From NCBI GenBank assembly GCA_937921505.1, contig CAKZUB010000062.1:1-64000 (forward strand): a stretch of DNA of 64,000 nt, in the 5' to 3' direction. Positions 39,768 through 50,400 of this stretch are shown piece after piece. A program made the translations under genes and the position numbers. The stretch is from an uncultured Clostridia bacterium (GTDB taxonomy: Bacteria > Bacillota > Clostridia > Lachnospirales > Cellulosilyticaceae). The notes beneath the pieces were generated by a model. The model saw nothing but the letters and a program-made list of their open reading frames with translations, made no database searches and had not been told where the DNA came from. The number at the start of each line of letters is the position of its first letter. Positions within the stretch are counted from its first letter, which is position 1.

Positions 39768-40823
39768 TTATGATTTAATCTCTATATGTTTATTTGTCTC
39801 ACTACTTGTATTAAAAGCTATTATTGTTTCTAAAATATGATAAGTGAGCTGACTGCTTGCTTTAAAATCCTGCTGATTGTGCTGTAAGGCATCTGCCATA
39901 TTAGATACACCTAGTCCACGGCTGTTATCCTCGTAGTCAAATAACAGAGGTATTTCTAAGAATTCTCCTTTGCTTGGACGATAAACACTCACCGGACCTC
40001 CAAAGGTATTAGGGTCAGGCACTGATAATGTCCCTTCTGAACCATAGATTTCTATACGTGGCACATTGGCTGTGTGGACATCGAAAGTTGTGAAAATCGT
40101 ACCTATTGCCCCACTTTCAAATTGCATCATTCCTGTAACATAAGTAGGTACATCCACATTGATGATCTTTCCATAAAGGTTTTCACTTGTTATTTTCCTT
40201 TCTGGAAAGGAAATCTTAGTCATACCTGAAACCTTCTTGATAGCGCCTAGCAATGATACGAGCGCTGTAAGATAATAAGGCCCCATATCCATCATAGGTC
40301 CGCCACCATGTTTGTAATAAAATTCTGGATCTGGATGCCAAGATTCATGCCCTCTACATACCATAAAAGCAGATGCTCCAACAGGTGTCCCAATATATCC
40401 ATCTTCTATAAGTTTTTTACATGTTTGAATCCCTGCCCCCATAAAAGTATCAGGTGCTCCACCTATTAACCTATTTTTTTCTTTTGCTATTTCTACAAGC
40501 TCTTTTCCCTCTTCTAAAGTAGCAGCTAATGGCTTTTCTGAATAAACATGCTTTCCGGCTAGTAAAGCAGCTTTAGAAACTTCAAAATGCTCATAAGGTC
40601 TCGTAAGATTTAAGACAATATCTACTTCTGGGTCTTCAAAAAGGGCATGCATATCTTCATAAAGTTTTGGAATGTTATATTGCTCTATTGCTCGTTCTGC
40701 TTTTTCTCGTACTAAATCACATACCCCTACTATTTCTAAGTTGTTAAATTTTTTAGTTAGATTTCCAAGGTAAATCCCACTAATATCACCTATACCTACG
40801 ATACCTATTTTAGTTGTTTTCAC
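39768..40823 (-). CDS. Gfo/Idh/MocA family oxidoreductase
   Basis: About 351 residues. An N-terminal Rossmann domain (TKIGIVGIGDISGIYLGNL) binds NAD(P); SEKPLAATLEEGKELVE carries the family EKP catalytic lysine motif; GGGPMMDMGPYYLTAL is the C-terminal GFO_IDH_MocA signature with the active-site Asp region. It oxidises or reduces a sugar or polyol. The start is the GTG at 40823, with AAAGGGG upstream; the ATG at 40859 would overlap the preceding gene by 20 bases and lacks a site. It is the last gene of a three-gene unit with ThuA and a second Gfo/Idh/MocA protein. Confidence 0.88.
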   Translation of the reverse strand: MKTTKIGIVGIGDISGIYLGNLTKKFNNLEIVGVCDLVREKAERAIEQYNIPKLYEDMHALFEDPEVDIVLNLTRPYEHFEVSKAALLAGKHVYSEKPLAATLEEGKELVEIAKEKNRLIGGAPDTFMGAGIQTCKKLIEDGYIGTPVGASAFMVCRGHESWHPDPEFYYKHGGGPMMDMGPYYLTALVSLLGAIKKVSGMTKISFPERKITSENLYGKIINVDVPTYVTGMMQFESGAIGTIFTTFDVHTANVPRIEIYGSEGTLSVPDPNTFGGPVSVYRPSKGEFLEIPLLFDYEDNSRGLGVSNMADALQHNQQDFKASSQLTYHILETIIAFNTSSETNKHIEIKS

Positions 40824-40839
40824 GTTCTGTCCCCTTTCT

Positions 40840-41562
40840 CTAATACATTTTTGCTTCATTTTTGAATTTGTCTGTACTCAGTTTATGATCTATTGCATAT
40901 TGCTTACCTTCTGCTGCCCAAAGCATACCTCTTAGCATTATTTTCTCAGCTGATGGGGAGTTCTTAAAAACATCATCATGATGACCTAATGCATTATAAA
41001 ATACTCTTCCATTTCCCCAGTATTTGGTCCATGCGACTGGCATATCTATTGGTTTATTGGCAATGTGATAATAATTAACTACTGGAAACCGCGTTGTCGC
41101 TAGCACCTCGATGGCTGGATCGATATGCAAATAATAATGTTCACTCTTTACTTTAAAATCTTCGAGTCCTTCTACAATAGGACTTGAGCCCTTGCAAATA
41201 TTCACCTCATATTCAATACCATCGCCACCCGGATGACTTACCCATTGTCCTCCTGTTATAAATTGCCACTCTGTGTTTTGCCTAAAAGAATCACACATCC
41301 CCCCATGGCACCCTGCAAGACCTACTCCCACACCAACTGCCTCAGAAAGATTTTTTACATACTCATTATCGATCTCTCCCATAGTCCAACAAGAAACAAT
41401 CAAATCTAGGCTTTTTAGTTTTTCTACATCTTTCAAACAGTCTAGCTTATCAAAAACTTCTACTTCAAACCCTTCTTTTACTAATAAATTCTTAAACCGA
41501 TTAGAAACGAGCTCCGGTTCATGCCCATCCCAACCTCCTTGAAAAATAATTGCTTTTTTCAT
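40840..41562 (-). CDS. ThuA-like trehalose-utilisation family protein
   Basis: 240 residues of the ThuA fold (class I glutamine amidotransferase-like): KAIIFQGGWDGHEP, then GVGLAGCHGGMCD near the nucleophile-elbow position, then SEHYYLHIDPAIEVL and VAWTKYWGNGRVFYNALGHHDD. ThuA proteins act with ThuB-type Gfo/Idh/MocA dehydrogenases on 3-keto-disaccharides in known cases. Here the gene lies between two such oxidoreductase genes, so a keto-sugar pathway is a reasonable inference. The start ATG follows AAAGGGG. It ends in TAG. Confidence 0.88.
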   Translation of the reverse strand: MKKAIIFQGGWDGHEPELVSNRFKNLLVKEGFEVEVFDKLDCLKDVEKLKSLDLIVSCWTMGEIDNEYVKNLSEAVGVGVGLAGCHGGMCDSFRQNTEWQFITGGQWVSHPGGDGIEYEVNICKGSSPIVEGLEDFKVKSEHYYLHIDPAIEVLATTRFPVVNYYHIANKPIDMPVAWTKYWGNGRVFYNALGHHDDVFKNSPSAEKIMLRGMLWAAEGKQYAIDHKLSTDKFKNEAKMY

Positions 41563-41589
41563 GCTTCTTACCCCTTTCTTAGATAAAAT

Positions 41590-42645
41590 TTAAATCTCAC
41601 AACTTATGCTAATGCCTTGATCTTGAGATTTAAAGATACACTCTATGACCTGCATCACTCTTAATGCTTGCTCTGGCCTCACAATAAGCTCTTCTTCACC
41701 ATTTAATACCCCTACAATATTTTTATAATAATTAGCCCAGTCCACTTCTACTTCTGGCAAAGGAAGTTCTATCGTTGTATGTACTGGACGTGGCGCCATC
41801 GTACGCGTTGGCCCAGCGCTGGTATAGACTATTTCATTCTCCCACTCCATCTCGCTCTCTTCTTTTAAAGTAACCATTTTCCCTTTTCCATCCCAATCCT
41901 CTACAACTGCTGTCCCTTCTGTGCAAGTCATATGCCAACGCGGTTGAGTAATAAAGCAGTTCATAGAGACTTCAACAAGTGCGGTAAGTCCTCCTTCAAA
42001 ACGCAGCATAACCTCAAAGTGGTCATCCACCTCTGGAGCAAAGATCTGGTGTAAGTGAGCATTAACAGAAACAACCTTTTCACCCGTCAGCTGGAGTAGT
42101 TGGTCAAGCATATGAACGCCCCAATCGAGTACCATGCCGCCACCATTAACCTTGTAACCTCTCCAGCCATGTAGCGCACGCCTTGAACCTTGAACCCTAC
42201 TTTGTATGATATAAGGTTTGCCTAAGATGTTCTGGTCATATATTGCTTTAATAATAGTGTAATCCTTATCCCATCGCCTATTTTGATGAATAGAAAAAAG
42301 TTTGTTGTTTTCTTTAGCTGCTTCCATTATTTCTATAAGTTCAGCTACATTCATCGTAACAGGCTTTTCGCAAATAACATGCTTACCAGCTCTTAGGCAC
42401 GCTACAGTATAGTCTTTATGAGAATCATTAGGCGTTGCAATAGTGACAAGATCCAAAGATTCATCTTGCAGCAATTCTTCTATGGTAGTATAAGCTTTCA
42501 AGCCACTTTCCTGCGCTTTATCCCGCCTCTCTTCTCTTAGATCAAAAGCGCCTATAACTTCTATTTCCTTTATTTTTTTATTAATGTTTTGGTGATGCCA
42601 TTCTCCCATGCCGCCATATCCAATAATGCCTAGCCTATATGCCAT
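41590..42645 (-). CDS. Gfo/Idh/MocA family oxidoreductase
   Basis: 351 residues: Rossmann motif LGIIGYGGMGEWHH, VICEKPVTMNVAELIE with the catalytic Lys, and NGGGMVLDWGVHMLDQLLQL as the C-terminal family signature. It is distinct in sequence from the neighbouring paralogue, so the two probably act on different intermediates. It is the first gene of the unit (gap of 27 bases to thuA-like) and is divergent from an AraC gene. The start ATG follows AGAGGTGG. Confidence 0.88.
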   Translation of the reverse strand: MAYRLGIIGYGGMGEWHHQNINKKIKEIEVIGAFDLREERRDKAQESGLKAYTTIEELLQDESLDLVTIATPNDSHKDYTVACLRAGKHVICEKPVTMNVAELIEIMEAAKENNKLFSIHQNRRWDKDYTIIKAIYDQNILGKPYIIQSRVQGSRRALHGWRGYKVNGGGMVLDWGVHMLDQLLQLTGEKVVSVNAHLHQIFAPEVDDHFEVMLRFEGGLTALVEVSMNCFITQPRWHMTCTEGTAVVEDWDGKGKMVTLKEESEMEWENEIVYTSAGPTRTMAPRPVHTTIELPLPEVEVDWANYYKNIVGVLNGEEELIVRPEQALRVMQVIECIFKSQDQGISISCEI

Positions 42646-42786
42646 ACTTCCACCTCTTTTTTAAATAATGATAAAAAAATTGTAGCATAGCACTTGATTT
42701 AAAACGTGCCATAAATTATTATTTAATAGACATATATTGCACTTTTAGAAACAAAAAAATAAAATATCAATAGGGGATCAGGTGAT

Positions 42787-43599
42787 ATGATGAACAGCAG
42801 ATTTTCTCCTCAAGGTTACTATCAATTCTTTGAAGAAGCATCCTCCTCTTATCAAGGGGGCCTAGCTCATAATCTTCACTTTGTCCCTCATATGCATTTT
42901 CAAATTGAAATCATTTATGTTATAGAAGGGGAACTTAGTGTACGTATTAATGAAAAACACATGACGTTATCTAAAGGCGCCATAGCTTTTATCGCTCCAA
43001 ACCAAATGCATGCTTTTGATACACCTATTTCTAGCCAATGTATTATCACCATTTTCAATCCTGGTTTAATGCCAGAAATTGATACTTTATTTAAGAAAAA
43101 TATACCCGATATTCCTTTTCTAGTCTCACCTTCAAATAGATCTAGTTTAGCCTATTATTTTGATAAAATTGCTAGTCCGCTCGCTAGAGAAAATATTCTT
43201 CTTTTAAAAGGTTATTTATATATCATTCTTTCTCTTATCTTAGAACATTTGACACTTGTACCTATTAAAGAAAGTTATTCTCCTCATCTGAGTACTGTTC
43301 TTCAGTATATTTATGCCCACTACGATGAACCTCTCTCTTTAGCAGATGCTGCGGCTGCTATTGGCATCTCTAAATTTGCACTATCGCGTCTCTTTAACCG
43401 TCATATTGGTTATAGTTTTTCAAATTACATTAATTTTTTACGTATTGATAAAGCTAAGAAACTTCTCCTTACAAACCTTAAAGTGATCGATATCGCCTAT
43501 AGTTGTGGCTTTGAAAATCTACGGCATTTTCACAGAGTGTTTCATGATTATTGCAAGGTTACTCCCTTAGCCTATAAAAAGAGTATGGATAAATTGTAA
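42787..43599 (+). CDS. AraC family regulator with cupin sensor
   Basis: 270 residues: an N-terminal cupin (FVPHMHFQIEIIYVIEGELS, then IAFIAPNQMHAF) and an AraC helix-turn-helix pair (IGISKFALSRLFNRHIG; CGFENLRHFHRVFHDYC). The start ATG lies behind AGGGG. It is divergent from the Gfo/Idh/MocA-ThuA unit with a gap of about 140 bases and is its probable regulator. Confidence 0.88.
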   Translation: MMNSRFSPQGYYQFFEEASSSYQGGLAHNLHFVPHMHFQIEIIYVIEGELSVRINEKHMTLSKGAIAFIAPNQMHAFDTPISSQCIITIFNPGLMPEIDTLFKKNIPDIPFLVSPSNRSSLAYYFDKIASPLARENILLLKGYLYIILSLILEHLTLVPIKESYSPHLSTVLQYIYAHYDEPLSLADAAAAIGISKFALSRLFNRHIGYSFSNYINFLRIDKAKKLLLTNLKVIDIAYSCGFENLRHFHRVFHDYCKVTPLAYKKSMDKL

Positions 43600-43619
43600 A
43601 TAATCTCTATAAAATAACC

Positions 43620-43657
43620 AAATGCTCAAAACCTATTTCTTTAGATTTTGAGCATTT
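43620..43657. terminator. Bidirectional terminator
   Basis: A 12-bp perfect stem (AAATGCTCAAAA at 43620-43631 with 43646-43657) between the convergent AraC and GGDEF-EAL genes, with A/T tracts on both sides. Confidence 0.7.
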
Positions 43658-43674
43658 GTTATTCTCTATTATAT

Positions 43675-45792
43675 TTATGCCATAAGTGGCATATCCCTTG
43701 ATAGTAATGCTTCTATTTCTTCTTTTGGAACAGGCCTGCTAAATAAGTAGCCTTGTCCATAGTCACATCCACTTGTCTTTAAAAATTCTAATTGCTCCCT
43801 AGTTTCTATGCCTTCTGCAACAATCTCCATCCCTAGTTCATGCGTAAGTTTAATAATAGAGTCTACTATTACATTTCCTTGTCCCATATCCGAAATATTT
43901 TTGATAAAGTCTCGATCAAGCTTCACGCTGTCTATTGGGAGCTTTTGTAAGTATGTTAAAGAAGAATACCCTGCTCCAAAATCATCTAGAGCAATCTTTA
44001 CGCCCATATCTTTGATAACTTTCAAGATTCTAGTTGATGCCTTAATATCTAACATGACTGCCGTCTCCGTTACTTCTAATTGAATTTCATCACTCTTTAC
44101 TTGTGTTTCAGTGATTACTTGTCTTATTTCATCTATGAGCCCATCTTGTGTAACTCTCTTGCCCGAGACATTAATAGACATCTTAATCGGCGGATAACCT
44201 TGTTCTTCCCAACACTTCTTTTGCACTAAAGCTGTTTTTACAACCCACTCTCCTATATCATAAATAAGTCCAGTTTCTTCAGCTAGAGGAATAAATTCCA
44301 TTGGTGGTATCATTCCCCGTTCTGGATGTATCCATCTAATCAAAGCTTCTACTGCTATTAAATGGCCACCTTCTAAGTTAACTATAGGTTGATAATAAAG
44401 CGTAAATTCTTGATTTTCTATAGCGCGTCTTAGTTCGTTGACTATTCTTATTCGTTTTAAACTTTCTTCTTCTATTTGATCTACATAAAAACAATAATTA
44501 TCTTTCATATTTTTCTTAACTGCATACATCGCTATATCTGCATACTTAAGTAAAACTGCTAAATCATCAGTATGTTCTGGGTATAGGACAATACCAATGC
44601 TAAAAGAAAGGAAAAACTCTTGATTTTGAAGCTTCCATCGTTTTCTTAAATACTTAAGTAAGTCTTGTACTCTATCAATGACTTCTTCTCTATCATGAGT
44701 GTCATCAAAAATAATAGCAAATTCATCCCCGCCAAGCCTTGCTACAAAATGAGGATTTTTGATTTTTTCTTTAAGTACATTTGCAATCTCTTTTAAAAGT
44801 AAATCACCTACAAAATGCCCTAAAGTATCATTTATATTTTTAAAGTTATCAATATCCATATAAATGAGGGCAAACTTTTTATGTATTCTATATTTTCTAT
44901 TGATTAAACGAGTAACTTTTTCTTCAAAAGATAATCGGTTAGATAGTTGCGTTAGTGCATCATTGTAAACTAGCGCATTAAGCTTTTCTTCTACCAATTT
45001 TTGCTCTGAAATATCTGTATGAGAACCTGCTACTCTTATTATTTTCCCATCTTCACTCCATATTGCCTTTCCTTTGCTTAATATCCACTTATAGCTTCCA
45101 TCTTTGCATCGCATGCGATAAACATCTTCATAAACATCTCTTTTAAACTTAATATACTGGCTCACCTTACCAATAGCATCCTTTTTTTCATCCGGATGAA
45201 GTAAATTAAGCCATGCCCTAAAAGTATTATCTATCTCATATTCTTCATACCCTAAGTAATTTTTCCACTTTGCTGAAAAATAATAGATATGATTTTCTAC
45301 ATCCCAATCCCAAATGCCACAATCAGCGCCCTCAATAGCGAGTTTATATCTTTGTTCACTCATACTAAGTGCATTGCGATGTAAGTCTAGTTCGTCAACT
45401 TGATGTCTAAGTTCTTCTTCTAAAGCTATGAGCTCTTCATTATTAGAACTAAGCTCTTCAAAATTTTCATAGATTTTTCTAAGCATGCTTTTAGAAACAG
45501 AGAGCCTTTTTAAAATAAGTGAATAAATAAGTCCCATTGTGAGGACTACATATGCCCATCCTTTATAGAATGATACTCTTTTATAAACCTCTACATCGCC
45601 TACAAGCCTACTGAGTAATTCATCAGATAATAGAATCCACAATACCCCGAGTATTCCATAAATAAACGTAATTTTCATAGATTCAAAGTGTGGATATATT
45701 TTATAATTAGGATTCAAATAGTAGTTAATATCTTGATTTGTTCCCACATCTCTACTAAAATATGATTTTAGTTTTTTTAATAGATTTAACAA
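43675..45792 (-). CDS. PAS-GGDEF-EAL cyclic-di-GMP protein
   Basis: 705 residues: two membrane helices (near 38-60 and 75-95), a coiled-coil stretch (NFEELSSNNEELIALEEELR), a PAS domain (YKLAIEGADCGIWDWDVEN) with PAC, a GGDEF domain with an intact ARLGGDEFAIIF loop, and an EAL domain with YYQPIV, EALIRW, INVSGKR, DDFGAGYSSLTYL, KLDRDFI, AEGIET and YGQGYLFSRP, so both active sites look intact. It could make or break cyclic-di-GMP according to a PAS signal. The start is TTG, with GGTGAT upstream. It stands alone, bounded by terminators on both sides. Confidence 0.92.
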   Translation of the reverse strand: MLNLLKKLKSYFSRDVGTNQDINYYLNPNYKIYPHFESMKITFIYGILGVLWILLSDELLSRLVGDVEVYKRVSFYKGWAYVVLTMGLIYSLILKRLSVSKSMLRKIYENFEELSSNNEELIALEEELRHQVDELDLHRNALSMSEQRYKLAIEGADCGIWDWDVENHIYYFSAKWKNYLGYEEYEIDNTFRAWLNLLHPDEKKDAIGKVSQYIKFKRDVYEDVYRMRCKDGSYKWILSKGKAIWSEDGKIIRVAGSHTDISEQKLVEEKLNALVYNDALTQLSNRLSFEEKVTRLINRKYRIHKKFALIYMDIDNFKNINDTLGHFVGDLLLKEIANVLKEKIKNPHFVARLGGDEFAIIFDDTHDREEVIDRVQDLLKYLRKRWKLQNQEFFLSFSIGIVLYPEHTDDLAVLLKYADIAMYAVKKNMKDNYCFYVDQIEEESLKRIRIVNELRRAIENQEFTLYYQPIVNLEGGHLIAVEALIRWIHPERGMIPPMEFIPLAEETGLIYDIGEWVVKTALVQKKCWEEQGYPPIKMSINVSGKRVTQDGLIDEIRQVITETQVKSDEIQLEVTETAVMLDIKASTRILKVIKDMGVKIALDDFGAGYSSLTYLQKLPIDSVKLDRDFIKNISDMGQGNVIVDSIIKLTHELGMEIVAEGIETREQLEFLKTSGCDYGQGYLFSRPVPKEEIEALLSRDMPLMA

Positions 45793-45941
45793 TCATATCA
45801 CCACTTTTCTATAAGTTATAGCATACAGCCTATATGCTTTTAAATCTAAATATCTCTTAACAGAAAATAGTTATGATGAACTTTGATTAAATCTTATCAA
45901 ATTTTACCATCAAATACAATAAAAACAGTAGCTTTATATAT

Positions 45942-45974
45942 AAAAAGACCTCTAGATACTGTAATATCTAGAGG
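45942..45974 (-). terminator. Terminator after the surface-protein gene
   Basis: A 10-bp perfect stem (CCTCTAGATA at 45949-45958 with 45965-45974), followed on the minus strand by TCTTTTTA. It lies about 85 bases beyond the stop at 46060. Confidence 0.7.
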
Positions 45975-46059
45975 TTTCTTTACTAAATAGTAATACTTTA
46001 ATATTCTTTTTAACAGATTGTCTCTATAAATCTCTTTGTTACAAAACTCAAGTTAATGA

Positions 46060-47463
46060 TTACTGCTTACTCAGGCTATACACTACTTCTAAGACGTCAC
46101 TTCTATTCATACCAAGTCTTACTGCAATAGCCTTGATAATCGTAGTTTCATTAATATAAATTGTTGCCTCGTATATTAAGCTTTCTTCAGTCGGTTCGCT
46201 TCCATCTAGAGTATAGTAGATGATTGCCCCCGGAGTAGTCGTTGTTATAAAAACTTCTAATACTCCTTCAAAGTATAACTCTTCTGGTGCAGCTATTGGC
46301 TTTTGGACATTTTCTACTAACTCCTCATGTTCAACTACTGGAGATTCTACTTCCAATTCATCAATTGACTCTAATTCTAACTCTAATTCATGCATTACAG
46401 CATCATCTCCACCAGTTCCTGCATTTTGAATCACATTGATTCTTCTAAGATGCGGATAACTTGGATTACTACTTTCCCCGACTACCCATATGGATTCAAA
46501 ATCCCAGTCTACGTAAGAACCCGACTGCCTTGCCTGTATGAAAGAAATCGCTGTTCCATGAATACCTGTAAGCACTCCCTCGGGAACTTGCATTTGGTCT
46601 AGAGCAGATATCTCGTTTGTTGGATTATCAAAACTCTGAAATCCTATAACTTTACCAAAAGTTAACTCCATCCAATCTCTTCTCATTAGCTTACTATTAA
46701 GGGCAAAACTATTCCTAATTTCACTATACGTGTTCTCTCCTATTAATCCTCCCACAACATCTTTTCCAGTAACTATTCCAGCAGCATAGCAATTGTTTAC
46801 AAGTGTACTTTTATTTCTTCCTATTAGCCCGCCTATAGCATAATCACCCGTTACATTTCCTATAGCATAGCTATTAAAAACGCCTCCTGATAAATCATTA
46901 TAACCTACTAAACCTCCAAGACTATCAGAATCCAGGCCTCCTAAAACTTCAACCTCTGATAAACATTCACTTATTTCTGAAGAAGTCCCTGTATTCCCTC
47001 CAACTAATCCACCTACTGAATATTTACCTTTAATAACTCCCTGGCCCCCAGTGGTTACGACGTAACATTTATCTATGGGTGTATTTTCATTAAAGCCAAC
47101 AAGTGAACCTACCTGTTCAAATCCACTGATCATTGTAATATATAGTCCGAGATTACTAATAGTTGCGTAGTTAGTAACACCTAATAGTCCAATCTGACTT
47201 TCACTCTCCCTATCAATAAACAGACCATATACATGATGCCCATCGCCATTTATTCTGCCACTAAAACGATAGCCCCAGTTACCAATAGGTTCCCACCCTT
47301 TTCCATCATTCCATGTTCGTGTTTCAGTGGCGTCAATATTATCTTTAAACTTATAATGCGCATCTAAGTTATGCCTAATGCCATTAAGCTCACCCAAAGT
47401 CCAAATTTCATAAGGGTTATCCACAGTCCCTAACCCCATATATTCTACAGTAATTGTAGCGGC
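46060..47463 (-). pseudogene. C-terminal continuation of the surface protein after a UAG
   Basis: About 467 codons in the same frame as the S-layer-homology gene, starting immediately after its TAG (AATITVEYMGLGTVDNPYEI...). It contains several GLUG-type repeats (VGGLVGGNTGTSSEISEC, LGGLVGYND, IGGLIGRNKSTLVNNCYAAG, VGGLIGENT) forming a probable beta-helix, and a C-terminal chitobiase-like domain (IYYTLDGSEPTEESLIYEA). An ATG at 47439 exists but has no ribosome binding site, and the product would have no signal peptide, so independent expression is unlikely. The natural reading is one 1549-codon gene broken by the UAG. Confidence 0.8.
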
Positions 47464-47466
47464 CTA
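47464..47466 (-). other. In-frame UAG inside a continuous surface-protein frame
   Basis: Amber codon at about codon 1082, at the last strand of an immunoglobulin-like domain (...VLITAQVPGKLIS then TAG then AATITVEYMG). The frame is open for another 467 codons. Confidence 0.85.
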
Positions 47467-50400
47467 GCTAATGAGTTTTCCTGGTACCTGAGCTGTAATA
47501 AGTACTTCGTCAAATGCCCCTAAACGCTTATAATCTCCATTTATGCTAACAACAAAACTACCATCACCTTGAGCCATAGTATCCCAAGTATCGTTCCCTC
47601 TTTTCATCATGATTAAAGAGTTAGGCTCAGCAGTTCCTTCAATATCCATATCACCTGATTTAACAGGTAAACTCGTAATAATAGGTGTTGCTGTTTTTGC
47701 ACTACTTTCTGCCACTCCATATTTCATTACTGAAACTCTTCCCTCAAGTGGATTATTCGTAATTCCATCATATGATTCTCTAAAAGAAACATAGGGTGTA
47801 TTTTCGTGAACATCTATTGATAAGTCTAATATCCTATATGGGGTAAAACCTGTATCACCAACAACGATCCAACTCGTGCCATTATAGTGCTGTACTGTAG
47901 CTCTTTCACCACGAACACCATCTCGGTAGGCCACATAGACTGAATCTGGAGAAACAAATTTAAAACTAGGCCCATAAACATAAGTATCTTCTGAGAAATT
48001 TAATTGTGTTACATTAACCCAGTCACCACTACCTTCATTAAATTTTTTCACTATAAGCGGACCTTTGTCTCCATCTTGATAAGCCACATAGGGTATCCCA
48101 TTAAATATTTCCAAAGTAATACCATAGGCGGTTTCCGTCCCAAGTTTTGGTGAACCTACGTTTACCCAATCCGAACCATTGTACTTCATTACCTCAACTG
48201 GTCCTCTCCATTCGTCTTGGAAAGCTATATAAGGTACCCCGTTGTTAACGCTTAGAGAAATAAAATAAGCTTCTTTAGGTGAAAATCCTGACGCACCTAC
48301 ATCTTGCCATGATTCATTCTCAAACTTTTTAACAGTAGCTCTACCAGATCTGCCCCCATCAGAGTAAGCGGCATAAAGTATTCCTAGGTTAAGACAAATA
48401 CTCACATCATATGAGCTAGAAGAGGTCATCCCTTCATCTCCAACATTCATCCATTGATTAGCAAAATATTTTTTCACTGTTATTCTTTGGTTCCAATAAT
48501 TATCTACATAACCTATATACGGCGTTCCATTATCAATTAGAAGAGAATTCGTATGTACTCCTCCTCTTGTGAATCCTTGCTCACCTACATCTAGCCAAGT
48601 ACTGCCATCATATTTTTTCACCGTTAGCCTATCGCCATTAGCCTTATCTTTATAGGCTATATAAGGGATTCCATTTGCTATATATAAAGAGGATAAACTA
48701 GCCTCTCCCTCACTAAATCCTCTTTCTCCAACAACTATCCAACTATTTTCAAGATCTGGTGGATCCACTTGAGCCACATCTCTAATTATTCTAATTGTAT
48801 AAATTTTTATAGTCTTATCTTCTGCTGTGACACTGATGGTTACTTGGTTTTCTCCTACCTTTAGATCAACTACGTGTGTTCCACCTATATCAATTGAAGC
48901 TTTAGCACTATTTGCTGTTGCAGTAACTGTAGTACTAGTTACTACATTAGCCACATTTATAGTATAGTTTGTTATGCTTGGATTAAATACAGGCGTTAAA
49001 CTGCCTGCTGATAAAGTAAGATTAGACAGCGTTGCATCACCACTGAGCTCTATTGCTCCTTGTATCGTATAGTTGAATATTTCTACGGCACTATTAATCA
49101 TCCCCCCTTTCACAGCAATTGCCTTTATAGTGGTATTTGCATTTATAATAATGGGATGAGTATATTGTGTACTAGATGTAGTTGGAGTACTTTCATCTAA
49201 AGTATAATAAATATTAGCCCCAACAGTTTCAGTATTTAAGGATACTTCTGTTCCTGCTGTTACAGCTCTAGAATCTGGGACAGCTGTAACTTTGCTTACT
49301 TTCATTAGCGTATCTGAACCACTATCTGCTCCGTTATTTCCTCCGCCGCCACCTCCTCCACCACCTATTGAAGGTGAAGTATTAGCCTTTTCTGCCTTAT
49401 GTAATGCTTCCAGAAGATTTTCCCGCTGCTTTACAGGAGGTGTTTTTACACCTTTTTTATAAAACATCTCTAATGCTTGATTTGTTATGGCTCTATCACT
49501 TCTCATGAGTAAAAAAGTTTTTATTTTTTCGCTGACAAACTCTCTTAAGTCTTTTTCTCTTATATCATCAGCTTTCAAAACCTTTATATCTGGAAAAATA
49601 GAAACTATCTGTGCTGGCTTTAGTTCTATATTCTGTTTTTGTGCTGTCACATTCATTTGTCCTATAAAATTGCAAATCACATTGCTATTATATGAGCTTG
49701 CATCAAAAAGACCTATTCCATGCTTCATGGTTCCAGTACCTAGGGGCATCTTGATTTGAACTCTTACTGCATCTTGCTGTTCTCCCTTCCGCCATGGAAT
49801 TTCTTTGTCTATCTCAATCTCTTCTACAGACATTATAGATGCTAGAAAGACAAATAATTTCCCCTTCTGAAGATCAATATTCAGCCAGTTTACCGTATTC
49901 CCAGGTTTACCCCTCTTACCAATGTAAGCAAGACCTTGGGTTTCGTTAATCGTCATTTGCAAGTTTGATTCTAATAATAGCCCACTGCCATCTTCAAATA
50001 CTATCTCTGCAAGGCTATCTGTATCCGTTTTTATACTATCGCCAGGGTTAATAATTATCTTTTTATTTATAGCAACTGTTTGAAACTTTGTTTCATTTGC
50101 TTTTTTTACCATTATAACACCCTTAGTTGCGCTCAACTCTCCCGTTAAAGGAAGATTACATGTAGCCGGACTTAAAGTCATAGCTATAGCAAGTGCTTTA
50201 GCCATATCTGATCTCGTAAAGAAACCATCAGATAAAGGTATTGTTACTTCTGGAAGAGGTTCCCCTGAAAGTTTAAGAATTAAATCTATAGCTTGAGATT
50301 TAGTCATTCTATCATTAGGCCGAAATGTTCCATCCGGAAAACCTTTTAATAATCCCTCTCTTTCTACTGCAACAATAACCTTGTGTGCCCAATGACTTAC

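Noticed and set aside
47439-47463. Independent gene start at the ATG at 47439
   Set aside because: No ribosome binding site or signal peptide, and the frame is continuous with the upstream surface protein apart from one TAG.
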